Shown here: one piece after another, positions 6,224 through 13,551 of the stretch | How the letters are laid out: each line of letters starts with the position of its first letter | How positions within the stretch are numbered: position 1 is the first letter of the stretch | DNA from: UMGS1851 sp900555605 | GTDB taxonomy: Bacteria > Bacillota > Clostridia > UBA1212 > UBA1255 | NCBI GenBank assembly: GCA_902472555.1 | Contig: CABROF010000043.1 | Span: 1 to 18,595 of the forward strand | Direction: 5' to 3' | DNA length: 18,595 nucleotides | The notes under the pieces: model-generated | Told to the model about the DNA's origin: nothing | The model's input: only the letters and a program-made list of their open reading frames with translations | The model's database searches: none | Made by a program: the position numbers and the translations under genes

Positions 6224-8044
6224 TCAGAAGCGGAACAGATAATTCAGCCTGCCGTAAGGCGCACTGTCTCCCGTTGTATACAAGGACAGCATGTCTGCCG
6301 CCGGATCCACGTGATCCGTTGCCTTCAGCTGAAACCACGCCCCCAGCAGCGAACGGTCAAAGCTGTATTGAATCAAATTTCCGCGGACACACAGCGCCGC
6401 ACTGCCGACGATTTCCGCGCCGTCAGCCGTCAATTTCTCAATATCCGCAGTTCCCTCATTACGGGAACGATTGATCACAAAGTCATATCCGCAGGCATTC
6501 TCCGGATGTGCCGAGGTTCTGATCCACAAATTCATCCAATCGGCCTCCTGTGAAACAGCGATTTTCTGCGCCGCGGTAAGCAAAACATAGACTTTATCGC
6601 CGCAGGCGGCCACGCGGATCTCCGTAATATCGTTTCGCTTGGTGGTATTCGTGTAAACAGCGCTGCCGTCGCAATTTGCATAATTGCGCGTTTCGGATCC
6701 GGAAAAATCAGCAATGCCGGAGGATACCCGGTTCCATGCCCCGGTGATTTCCGTTGGCGAAAGCTCAGCAGTTTCCACGGAAATGCCGTCTCCGCTCTGT
6801 CCGCGGAAGGCCCGGATGTTCTGAATCATCTGCATATAGAAGTTATCGCCGTAATAACCGTTTATAGGCTCTATATCCCGGGAAAACTCCGGCGTGACGC
6901 AGTCAAAGAATACTACCGTATTTCCAATGCCTTCAACCTCTGCCGCCAGTTTCAGCGCTGCCCATTCGTTCCATTCCAGAATGAAAGCAATCCTGGCGCC
7001 GGAACGGATCGCCGCATCCCATTGCTCCTGAAAATTTGCGCCTTCATCCACTTTGCTTTTATCATTGCGTCCTGCGGCGGATGTATAGCCTCTGCCCCAA
7101 TTGGAGTTATAATAATCAATCCCATTCGGACTTCTTTCAAACTGGACGGAATTGCTCATATGCATGCCGGAATTCTGGGCTACGGAAACGCTGATAATAC
7201 CGTTATGGACAGGCTGCGGACGAGTAAACTCGATCCAGGGAAGACCGTTTTCTTTAAAAGCTTCATTCGGCCATTGACTGTCACGAAAATAAAACGCGGC
7301 GGCAATCTCCTGGTCCAGATATGCCTTTTCCTCTGCCCGCATGGTAATCCACGGTTTTCCGTCAGGATTTCTGCCTTCGTCGCCATCGCAGAACCAAAGC
7401 GCCTGGTACCGGTTCTCCCGATACAGAAATTCATAGATCTCAGTTACACGTTCATGGGAATTGGTATTTGTCAGAAACAGAATCTTCGGAACCCGATACC
7501 CTGCTGTCCGATAAGATTCCAGGGTATCCAGCAGAACCGTAAGCGGCTGCGGGTAATAGTCGGTGTTTGTGGCATCAATACCAAGAAAATCAATGCCTGC
7601 GGCAATAAACATCTGAACATGCCGCTCCGTGACCCAGGCGTCGCACTGGTTGTAATATCCGAAAAGCGGTTCTGCGTAAAAATGCATTTTTACAAAGGGG
7701 GACCCGCCGCCCGAATAAATAACGGAACGTTTCATTTTGGACATATCATAAATTCCGTCAAAGCGCGGCTCCCCGGTCTCTGAAAAATCATTGCCGAGCC
7801 ACAGGGTATAAAACAGTCCCACAAGCTTGCCGTTCGTTTCCCCTGCCGGGGAGATCTCCCTGCCTAAGGCATCCGTTCCGCAAAGCGCATATTCCACGTT
7901 TGTCCGTTCCTTCAGCGGTTCTATGGTCCCGTCGTCCGCCGTGCCCCCCGGCGCCCTCGAAGGTGCCGCCCCGCATGCGCCGCAGCTGAAAAGCAGCAGT
8001 ACGGCTGCCAGCGCACACACTGCCTTTTTGAAAATTCTTTTCAT
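6224..8044 (-). CDS. Lipoprotein with GH99-like glycosidase barrel and CBM9-like tail
   Basis: 606 residues. The N-terminus MKRIFKKAVCALAAVLLLFS-CGAC is a lipoprotein signal, so the mature protein should be tethered outside the membrane. A barrel follows at about 65-415. VGLFYTLW opens it. AWVTERHVQMFIAAGIDFLGIDATN is the usual 'AGID..ID' strand. IAFILEWNEW (N359, E360) and later RDIEPINGYYGDNFY match the NEW...IEP...YG pattern of GH99-like and related barrels, so the expected acid is kept, unlike in 3283-4818. The C-terminal part (about 430-606) has WMNLWIRTS and GYDFVINRSR, a CBM9/DOMON-like sandwich. Likely role: extracellular cleavage or debranching of a glycan. The gene is 28 bp downstream of the GH78-type gene, on the same strand, and is probably co-transcribed. 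The substrate is not readable. Confidence 0.75.
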   Translation of the reverse strand: MKRIFKKAVCALAAVLLLFSCGACGAAPSRAPGGTADDGTIEPLKERTNVEYALCGTDALGREISPAGETNGKLVGLFYTLWLGNDFSETGEPRFDGIYDMSKMKRSVIYSGGGSPFVKMHFYAEPLFGYYNQCDAWVTERHVQMFIAAGIDFLGIDATNTDYYPQPLTVLLDTLESYRTAGYRVPKILFLTNTNSHERVTEIYEFLYRENRYQALWFCDGDEGRNPDGKPWITMRAEEKAYLDQEIAAAFYFRDSQWPNEAFKENGLPWIEFTRPQPVHNGIISVSVAQNSGMHMSNSVQFERSPNGIDYYNSNWGRGYTSAAGRNDKSKVDEGANFQEQWDAAIRSGARIAFILEWNEWAALKLAAEVEGIGNTVVFFDCVTPEFSRDIEPINGYYGDNFYMQMIQNIRAFRGQSGDGISVETAELSPTEITGAWNRVSSGIADFSGSETRNYANCDGSAVYTNTTKRNDITEIRVAACGDKVYVLLTAAQKIAVSQEADWMNLWIRTSAHPENACGYDFVINRSRNEGTADIEKLTADGAEIVGSAALCVRGNLIQYSFDRSLLGAWFQLKATDHVDPAADMLSLYTTGDSAPYGRLNYLFRF

Positions 8045-8072
8045 CTGAAATCTTCCTTTCTGTTTTTCTATT

Positions 8073-10397
8073 TTATGCTCTTTCGGTGAAAGTAAACCGG
8101 ACCGGCTGCACCAGCTCTGAAAAATCCGTTTCCACCACGGTCCCCCTGGGAACCGTCAGTTCCACAGAGCTGTGATCCAAACAAACGCGTATGCGGATAT
8201 CGATACAGCCATCTGCAGCGGGCACCCGGCAATCTATTTTTTTGCAGCCGCCTGGATGTGGCTTTACAAAAATAGACCGGAATCCGGCAGCAGCCGGCAG
8301 GATTCCTGCAATCCGTCCGGAAATTACGCCGCAGACTCCGCTGTCCGGATGGGACAGGTCTCCCCAATTCAGGTTGTCGCCAAAATCCGGCGGCGGATTG
8401 TGCATACATTCATATACGGTCTCCGGCAGGTCCGGCGCATCGATTACAGACATCCAGTCCACATAGCTGAATACCGAATCCCCTGCATAAAGGGGCAGCT
8501 TTCCGAAAAGCAGCGCCTCCGCCTTTTCCGGAAACCCGTAGCGATACAAGCCGTTGATCATTAAAACGGCGATTTTTCCGTATGCATGCGTAAGATTCTG
8601 CGCCTGTGCCGCAATTTTCGCTGCCATGGGGTCCGTTACCATGCCTTTTCCCATGGCATACGGATTGGCCATATCGCACAGTACGCGCCAATCTTTACGT
8701 TTGATAAAGCCGCCCAGCGCTTCATCGTATAAATGCGTAAAAATACCTCTTTGCATATATTCCCCGCGTTTTGCGCATTCTTCCGCGCAGGCGGTCTCTC
8801 CTATTTTCTGCGCATAATGGGCAAGTCCCTGAAACGCATCACAGATCAGCAGATTGGTATACGTATTTTTTCCGGTGTCTCCCAGTGTATGGTCCCACAA
8901 GCCTTTACTCGTTTCATAGCGCTGATCAAAAAGCCCATCCTCCTGATCCACGTATTTCCATAAATACTCCATGCACCCGCGCATAACCGGAAAAAGTCTT
9001 CTGACCCTGTCATCCCCGCTCAGCTGTTCATAGGTCAGCGCAGATACCACAAACCATGCGGAAAACATATCAGACTGGTAGCAGCCGTATTCCTTTTCCC
9101 CGGGCCGCATCGTATTTTCCGGATAGCATACGCCGAATATAAAGCCCTCGGGATTCGTATGGAAAGCAAGAATATTTAGGGTATTCATTGCTTTCAGATC
9201 GCCGCCGAAAGCATACCAGCCGCATTGAAAGGCCCAGTCAAGGTCCCCTGTCCAAGGGAGCCTGTCGCGCTTTGCACCGTCGGATATAAAAAAACCCGTT
9301 TTTCTCATTTGGAATAGATCCAACCCACAATTCTTTCCATAAACGCAGGCACCGTCGCCCATCACTTCGAGGCAGTCGATCAGCGCCCTCCATTCGGATT
9401 CCATGGAAAAACCGAAGGAACCGCCTGTGACGATTTCCCCTGTGTATGATAACAATTCCCGTTTTTCAATTCTAATCTTGATTTCTGAACGGTTGCCCGT
9501 AATTTCACAGCAATATATCATATTATCCGTGAACGGAAGCGTCTGTACACGCCGCAGAAGATTGGGCTGTCCGTCTTTTATGTAAAATAACGATATGCTG
9601 CCCTGCAGACGGATATCCATGCGGTAGGCCTTTTCACCGTCTGCAAAAAGCAGAACGGATAACCCGCTTTCAAACGCAGGATTACGGGAAATTGCAAAGT
9701 CGCAGCGCATACGGATATCAAAAAAATTTCCGTTTCTAAACAAAACTTCCCCCTGGTACTGCGTCAGCTTTCTAAGACAGATTTTCCCGCAGACTTCCGC
9801 AAACTGATCTGCATGAATCGTAGCGAGCCGGACCGTTCTGGCACTGGCAAGCCACACGCTGTCCAGCCGTGCCTCATCGCTGTGAAAATAGCCTGCCGGC
9901 ACTGCCTCGTCGGAATCATCCGCAAGATAAAACCGCGAAAGCGTCACGCTGCCTGCATATACCGCGGGGACCGAGATCATGACAAACCGCTCCTGGCCCT
10001 GAATCAGGGGGTATAAATAGACGCCCCTGCGCCGGATCGTGTAATCCTCATATCGGTCGGGATTCGCTGGCATGACCGGCAGCTCTACGCCGAGATAGGT
10101 ACAGCTTCCTCTCAGGAAATCGCCGTAATAAGCTGTATCTTCCTTTTCATACGGGGTGAATCGGTCTGAATATGAAATATGGATCGCAGGCTGCCCCGCA
10201 TAGTCGGAAACAACAAATACCGGATAACCGCCTACAGATTCCGACCCCATATCAAAAATAACGTATCCGCCGGAAAAAATTGTCATGCTGCCGCTTCCGC
10301 CGATCAGCGACGCGGCGCCCGCGGCGCATTTTTCCATCCGTACTCCTGCGGGATCATTTATTTTTCTGAAAAACGGCTTTTCTTCCTTGCTGCACAT
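8073..10397 (-). CDS. Intracellular GH78-type alpha-L-rhamnosidase-like enzyme with inserted beta-sandwich
   Basis: 774 residues from ATG 10397, chosen because GGAGG (10410-10406) lies 8 nt upstream; an ATG at 10412 overlaps that site. There is no signal peptide. An N-terminal beta domain is followed by GYFHSDEARLDSVW (169-182), the GH78 lead-in. A jelly-roll insert of about 130 residues follows (about 213-345, GNFFDIRMRCDF...). The (alpha/alpha)6 domain has DGAKRDRLPWTGDLD (D373, D378, D385), matching the acidic cluster of GH78 (D567/E572/D579 in Bacillus RhaB), with Asp in place of Glu at the second position. ETVYECM (E663) fits the later catalytic Glu. NWGDLSHPDSGVCG and ILPAAAGFRSIFVKPHPG are family end motifs. 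It likely removes terminal rhamnose or a related sugar from imported oligosaccharides. It is the middle gene of the unit headed by the second AraC regulator. Confidence 0.88.
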   Translation of the reverse strand: MCSKEEKPFFRKINDPAGVRMEKCAAGAASLIGGSGSMTIFSGGYVIFDMGSESVGGYPVFVVSDYAGQPAIHISYSDRFTPYEKEDTAYYGDFLRGSCTYLGVELPVMPANPDRYEDYTIRRRGVYLYPLIQGQERFVMISVPAVYAGSVTLSRFYLADDSDEAVPAGYFHSDEARLDSVWLASARTVRLATIHADQFAEVCGKICLRKLTQYQGEVLFRNGNFFDIRMRCDFAISRNPAFESGLSVLLFADGEKAYRMDIRLQGSISLFYIKDGQPNLLRRVQTLPFTDNMIYCCEITGNRSEIKIRIEKRELLSYTGEIVTGGSFGFSMESEWRALIDCLEVMGDGACVYGKNCGLDLFQMRKTGFFISDGAKRDRLPWTGDLDWAFQCGWYAFGGDLKAMNTLNILAFHTNPEGFIFGVCYPENTMRPGEKEYGCYQSDMFSAWFVVSALTYEQLSGDDRVRRLFPVMRGCMEYLWKYVDQEDGLFDQRYETSKGLWDHTLGDTGKNTYTNLLICDAFQGLAHYAQKIGETACAEECAKRGEYMQRGIFTHLYDEALGGFIKRKDWRVLCDMANPYAMGKGMVTDPMAAKIAAQAQNLTHAYGKIAVLMINGLYRYGFPEKAEALLFGKLPLYAGDSVFSYVDWMSVIDAPDLPETVYECMHNPPPDFGDNLNWGDLSHPDSGVCGVISGRIAGILPAAAGFRSIFVKPHPGGCKKIDCRVPAADGCIDIRIRVCLDHSSVELTVPRGTVVETDFSELVQPVRFTFTERA

Positions 10398-10453
10398 AAA
10401 AAAATCCTCCATTGGTATTATTATAATAGGGAGGACCTGATCCGTATTTAAAG

Positions 10454-10482
10454 AATATGACTGTTTTTTTTGGATATTTCAA
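10454..10482 (-). promoter_or_regulatory. Possible promoter of the GH78/lipoprotein genes
   Basis: On the minus strand TTGAAA (10482-10477), 17 bp, CATATT (10459-10454), between the second AraC gene and the GH78-type gene. A further TATAAT at 10425-10420 has no -35 and would leave only a 15-nt leader. Either could serve as the target of the adjacent AraC regulator. The call is weak. Confidence 0.4.
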
Positions 10483-10498
10483 CTGTTTGCCCTTTCTT

Positions 10499-11440
10499 TC
10501 AGAAGAAATCCGTTCCGAACATATTTCTTTTGGCAAATTCAGATGGGCTGCAGCCTGCTTTTTGTTTGAACAAGCGGGAAAAATAATGGATATCGTCATA
10601 CCCTACCATATAAGAAACCTTTGAAACGGGATACTGCCCTGTCAGCAGCAGTTTTTTGGCCTGCTCGATACGGTAATCGATCACATACGCAAGCGGCGCT
10701 TTATTAAGCTGACTTTTGAAGATCGTACGAAAGCGGCTCGGGGAAATCCCGTATTGCTTTACCACCAAATTAAGATCGATCTCCTCAAAATAGTGATTCA
10801 TCGTATAATCTATAAACTGTGCAATATAATCCGTCCCATCCGGGCTTTTTTGTCCCGCTGTGCGCAGCTCTTCCAAAAACTCCGCTATAATCAGCATCAT
10901 ATACGCTTTGGTTTTGACGGCGCCGCTCATTTGTCCTTCTCGGGATTCGTTTTGTTCGCAGAAGGCAAGGTAAAGCTTGTTAAAAAGTTCAACAAATGTA
11001 TTCTTATTTTTTACCGGATAACGCTCCGCCAGCCCTACAATCTCTAATTGATAGTCTTTTCTCCCGGTCAGTTCTTCTCTCACCGGAACCGTACGCATCT
11101 TTTTATCACATGGCTCCTTGTATACCTCCAGCGCAGAAAAATCGGGGCTGCTCTCATCAAACAGAAAATCGCAGTGCACACTGAAGTAATTCGTAAGCAC
11201 CCCTGCGGGAACCAGGCGCGTGTGCCGGATAAAGGGCGGCATAATGTGCAGGCACCCTTCTTCTACATAATAATCGGTTTCATCCTTCAGGACCTGCAAC
11301 CTGCCCTTTGTCACAAATATAATTTCAAAGTCATATAAAATGCGCCAAGGGACGATATGGGTATCATGCTCCGCGTTTTCAAGTCTGTTCACGAGACGTA
11401 CATATGGATTAAACTGTGCAGCACTAATTTCATTTGACAT
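10499..11440 (-). CDS. AraC-family transcriptional regulator of the GH78/lipoprotein genes
   Basis: 313 residues, starting MSNEISAAQFNPYVRLVNRL; AAAGGAG lies about 13 nt upstream, a long spacing. The N-terminal cupin segment (about 30-105) reads LYDFEIIFVTKGRLQVLKDE, then EEGCLHIMPPFIRHT, as in sugar-responsive AraC proteins. The C-terminal double helix-turn-helix (about 208-310) has IDLNLVVKQYGISPSRFRTI, then VSKVSYMVGYDDIHYFSRLF and CSPSEFAKR. It precedes the GH78-type gene by about 100 bp on the same strand and has its own good promoter, so it likely controls that enzyme pair in response to a released sugar. It is clearly diverged from the regulator at 2091-3179 and shares no obvious operator with it. 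Confidence 0.92.
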   Translation of the reverse strand: MSNEISAAQFNPYVRLVNRLENAEHDTHIVPWRILYDFEIIFVTKGRLQVLKDETDYYVEEGCLHIMPPFIRHTRLVPAGVLTNYFSVHCDFLFDESSPDFSALEVYKEPCDKKMRTVPVREELTGRKDYQLEIVGLAERYPVKNKNTFVELFNKLYLAFCEQNESREGQMSGAVKTKAYMMLIIAEFLEELRTAGQKSPDGTDYIAQFIDYTMNHYFEEIDLNLVVKQYGISPSRFRTIFKSQLNKAPLAYVIDYRIEQAKKLLLTGQYPVSKVSYMVGYDDIHYFSRLFKQKAGCSPSEFAKRNMFGTDFF

Positions 11441-11488
11441 GAGGCCTGCCGCGCTCCTTTCGCATTTTGCCGAGAATCCTGCTTCTGT

Positions 11489-11517
11489 ATTATAGCATGG
11501 CGCTGTATGTCTTACAA
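11489..11517 (-). promoter_or_regulatory. Promoter of the second AraC-type gene
   Basis: On the minus strand TTGTAA (11517-11512), 17 bp, TATAAT (11494-11489), with TGC directly before the -10 (extended -10). The start site should be near 11482, about 40 nt before the ATG. Confidence 0.7.
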
Positions 11518-11534
11518 TTTGCGCAATCAGGAAA

Positions 11535-11573
11535 CAGCCCCTGCCGGCCGCGTATCACGGACTGCAGGGGCTG
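11535..11573 (-). terminator. Terminator of the sigma-factor gene
   Basis: CAGCCCCTGC (11535-11544) and GCAGGGGCTG (11564-11573) form a GC-rich 10-bp stem with a 19-nt loop. On the minus strand it is followed by TTTCCTGATT. It lies between the sigma-factor stop (11610) and the promoter of the second AraC gene, insulating the two units. Confidence 0.7.
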
Positions 11574-11609
11574 CTCCTTGTCTGTCAATCATAGGGAGAG
11601 TTTATATCG

Positions 11610-12506
11610 TCACCGAAAGGCACGGATACTGCTTGCCTTTACGGATGTACGCAGCTTTTTCATTGCCACGGTTTCAATCTGGCGCACCCGTTCTCTCGTG
11701 ATTCCGAGATCTGCGCCGATTTCCTCCAGCGTCTTCGTGATATGTCCGTCCAAACCGTACCGGGCTTTAATAATATAACGTTCCCGTTCATCCAGTTTGT
11801 CCAGAACGTCATTAATGGTTTCACCCAGCATCTTGTGCTGTGTTTCATCGTACACCGGATCCGCGGAGGTTCCGCTGGAGACAAAATCCATAAGCTCACA
11901 GTCTCCGTCGTCTCCTACCGCAACATTTAAAGAAGTGATATTACGATCTACGGATTTAAACAGCTCATAATCCTTCGGTGAAATTTTTACGTGCTTAGAC
12001 AGCTCCTCATACGTCGGTTCTCTGCCGGTCTCTTCACGAAAAATACGGATTGCTTTTGAAATGGCCACAAAACGTTCACTTAAATGGACCGGTACGCGGA
12101 TTGCGCTTTCGTTATCATAAATATGGCGGATGATGCTCTGCTTGATCCACCAGCTTGCATATGTGCTGAATGCATAACCCTTATCGAATTCAAATTTATC
12201 AACGGCCCGCATAAGACCGATATTGCCGGCCTGTACCAGATCCATGATGGACTCCTCCACCCGGTAGGCCCGCTTGATGCTTTTCGCATATTTGACAACT
12301 AATCTTAAATTATGTTCCACAACGATGTTGTGCGCTTCCTTGTCTCCCTTGCGGATTCGTCTGAACAAAGCCTCCTGCTCCGCATTATTCAGCAATTCAT
12401 ATTTGCCGATCTCTTTTAAATATTGTTTCAGCGTATCGGTCTCCGCATTTTCCAAGACCTCATTCTTGTTCGCTTCCAATTGATCGTATTCGTATTCAGC
12501 CAACAT
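11610..12506 (-). CDS. RNA polymerase sigma-70 family factor without region 1.1
   Basis: 298 residues from ATG 12506 (MLAEYEYDQLEANKNEV), preferred because GGATGGAGG ends 5 nt upstream; an in-frame ATG at 12590 would run through the leader hairpins. Region 1.2 has TDTLKQYLKEIGKYELLNN. Region 2 has NLRLVVKYAKSI, DLVQAGNIGLMRAVDKFEF, then GYAFSTYASWWIKQSIIRHI, with the -10-melting aromatic residues. Region 3 runs from IRVPVHLSERF to about 180. Region 4 has LDERERYIIKARYGLDG and TLEEIGADLGITRERVRQIE, the -35 recognition helix. It lacks the acidic N-terminal region of the main sigma, and IYDNESAIRVP differs from the usual 'IADQARTIRIP'. It may be a group 2 (accessory) factor or a short primary sigma. 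It binds core polymerase to choose promoters. Confidence 0.93.
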   Translation of the reverse strand: MLAEYEYDQLEANKNEVLENAETDTLKQYLKEIGKYELLNNAEQEALFRRIRKGDKEAHNIVVEHNLRLVVKYAKSIKRAYRVEESIMDLVQAGNIGLMRAVDKFEFDKGYAFSTYASWWIKQSIIRHIYDNESAIRVPVHLSERFVAISKAIRIFREETGREPTYEELSKHVKISPKDYELFKSVDRNITSLNVAVGDDGDCELMDFVSSGTSADPVYDETQHKMLGETINDVLDKLDERERYIIKARYGLDGHITKTLEEIGADLGITRERVRQIETVAMKKLRTSVKASSIRAFR

Positions 12507-12522
12507 ATAAACCTCCATCCTT

Positions 12523-12618
12523 TCACAAGTTTGGAATTTCGTCGGTTTCGGTTTTGCCGAACTTCCGGCTATTGAAACCGGCAAGGACAAATTCCCGCGT
12601 GAAAATTTTATTTTTCAC
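12523..12618 (-). CDS. Possible 31-residue leader peptide ahead of the sigma gene
   Basis: On the minus strand AAGGAGG is followed after CGGC by GTG (12618-12616), which opens a frame of 31 codons beginning VKNKIFTREF and ending DEIPNL-TGA. The stop is 16 nt before the sigma ATG, and the gap holds the sigma Shine-Dalgarno (AAGGATGGAGG). The frame spans all of one leader hairpin and most of the other, so translating ribosomes would melt both. It may be a regulatory leader ORF or a small protein. The 4-nt gap between Shine-Dalgarno and GTG is short, and composition alone cannot prove translation. Confidence 0.4.
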   Translation of the reverse strand: MKNKIFTREFVLAGFNSRKFGKTETDEIPNL

Positions 12619-12620
12619 GC
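12533..12620 (-). promoter_or_regulatory. Structured 5' leader (two hairpins) of the sigma gene
   Basis: Hairpin 1, GCGTGAAAA (12597-12605) with TTTTCACGC (12612-12620), is a perfect 9-bp stem with a 6-nt loop and lies close to the predicted start site. Hairpin 2 (12533-12595) is nested: GGAATTT...AAATTCC outside (extended by GTC/GAC past a bulge), GGTTTC (12544-12549) with GAAACC (12574-12579), and GCCG (12556-12559) with CGGC (12566-12569). It ends about 13 nt before the sigma Shine-Dalgarno. No known riboswitch is recognised. Confidence 0.55.
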
Positions 12621-12650
12621 CGCCTCCTTATGCTAAATCGGTACGGGAGT

Positions 12651-12656
12651 ATTATA
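12651..12656 (-). promoter_or_regulatory. Probable -10 of the sigma-factor gene
   Basis: TATAAT on the minus strand in the context ACATACTATAATACT. The -35 zone (ATGATT at 18 bp) is poor. The start site near 12644 would give a leader of about 138 nt holding the small frame and both hairpins. Confidence 0.5.
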
Positions 12657-12723
12657 GTATGTCTGCAATAAATAAATCATATGCAACTGATAAAGCATTT
12701 GCCAAATAAAGCTAAATAAATTA

Positions 12724-13404
12724 TTAAGTCAGCGGAGGATCCTTCTTCCCGTCGCTCATAAGTATTTCCCTATTCGCGGATAATAATTCGAGTTTTGAAA
12801 CAGATACCTCATAGGCGACCTTTTCAATCGCTTCGCCGTTGGCAAGCTTTTTTTGGTAGGAACGGCTCTGGATCCGTCCGGTGACTTTCACATTCTCTCC
12901 CACAGTAAGTCTGCCGCAGTATCTGGCGTTGCGTCCCCAAGAAATACACGGAATATAATCCGATTTATTATAAGACCGATTGACGGCCAGCAGCACGTCG
13001 GTAATCTCGCGGTTAAAGGGGGTGGTCCTGTATATCGGCGGTTTGCAGATAAAACCGTTCAATACTACGGAATTCTGGTCCTGATCATTTTCCGGCCCCT
13101 GGGGGAAAGCAATCTCCCTTGCAAACACGGTCAGCATGAGCTTTGTCCCCCCCTCCGGGAGCGCTGCATTATAAGAACGGAACTGACCGTCAACCTCTAT
13201 ATAGCGTCCGATGCGGTATTCGCTGAAATCCATCAGGCGCTCAGATACGGTTACGGGGATGCGATCGCAGCTGCTGCTGAGTCTCCGTACATCGACCATA
13301 AAATAATAAAAGCCTTCTCCGTATACCTCATGTCCGAAAGTTAATTCGGAAGATATTGTGCCTGAAATGGTCGCTATATTGCTCTCGCACGGATGATTGA
13401 CCAT
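12724..13404 (-). CDS. Two-OB-fold single-stranded-DNA-binding-like protein
   Basis: 226 residues from ATG 13404, with AAAGGGG about 7 nt upstream. Two OB-type units are in tandem. The first (about 5-105) reads NIATISGTISSELTFGHEVYGEGFYYFMVDVRRLSS..., then IGRYIEVDGQFRSYN. The second (about 110-215) reads VVLNGFICKPPIYRTTPFNR, DVLLAVNRSYNKSDYIPCI, GRLTVGENVKVTGRIQSRSY. The second closely follows the SSB layout (LTNDPELR-TP-G---F-LAV-R---K-DYIP---WGK-A). Most SSBs have one OB fold and an acidic DDIPF-type tail; this one has two folds and ends KKDPPLT, with no such tail. It may act in a specialised DNA or RNA role rather than at the fork. It stands alone with its own promoter. Confidence 0.75.
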   Translation of the reverse strand: MVNHPCESNIATISGTISSELTFGHEVYGEGFYYFMVDVRRLSSSCDRIPVTVSERLMDFSEYRIGRYIEVDGQFRSYNAALPEGGTKLMLTVFAREIAFPQGPENDQDQNSVVLNGFICKPPIYRTTPFNREITDVLLAVNRSYNKSDYIPCISWGRNARYCGRLTVGENVKVTGRIQSRSYQKKLANGEAIEKVAYEVSVSKLELLSANREILMSDGKKDPPLT

Positions 13405-13477
13405 TTATACAACCCCTTTCGCCGATTCATTTGTACACATTAGGCTCATCCTTTGCATAAATCTCTAAAACAAAGGA

Positions 13478-13507
13478 ATTATATTACATTTACCCGATCC
13501 GATGCAA
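13478..13507 (-). promoter_or_regulatory. Promoter of the SSB-like gene
   Basis: On the minus strand TTGCAT (13507-13502), 18 bp, TATAAT (13483-13478). The leader is about 65 nt. This promoter occupies most of the gap after the deacetylase gene, where no clear terminator was seen. Confidence 0.65.
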
Positions 13508-13551
13508 CCTTTTTTTCGTATATCGCCCGCAGATATCCACATTTCTTACGC

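Noticed and set aside
7022..7783. 253-codon plus-strand frame opposite the lipoprotein gene
   Set aside because: It is antisense to a clear glycosidase-like gene, has no ribosome site, and reads as low-quality protein; it is a composition shadow.
12507..12590. N-terminal extension of the sigma factor from ATG 12590
   Set aside because: It has no ribosome site, would pass through the leader hairpins, and has no sigma-region character; ATG 12506 has a strong site.
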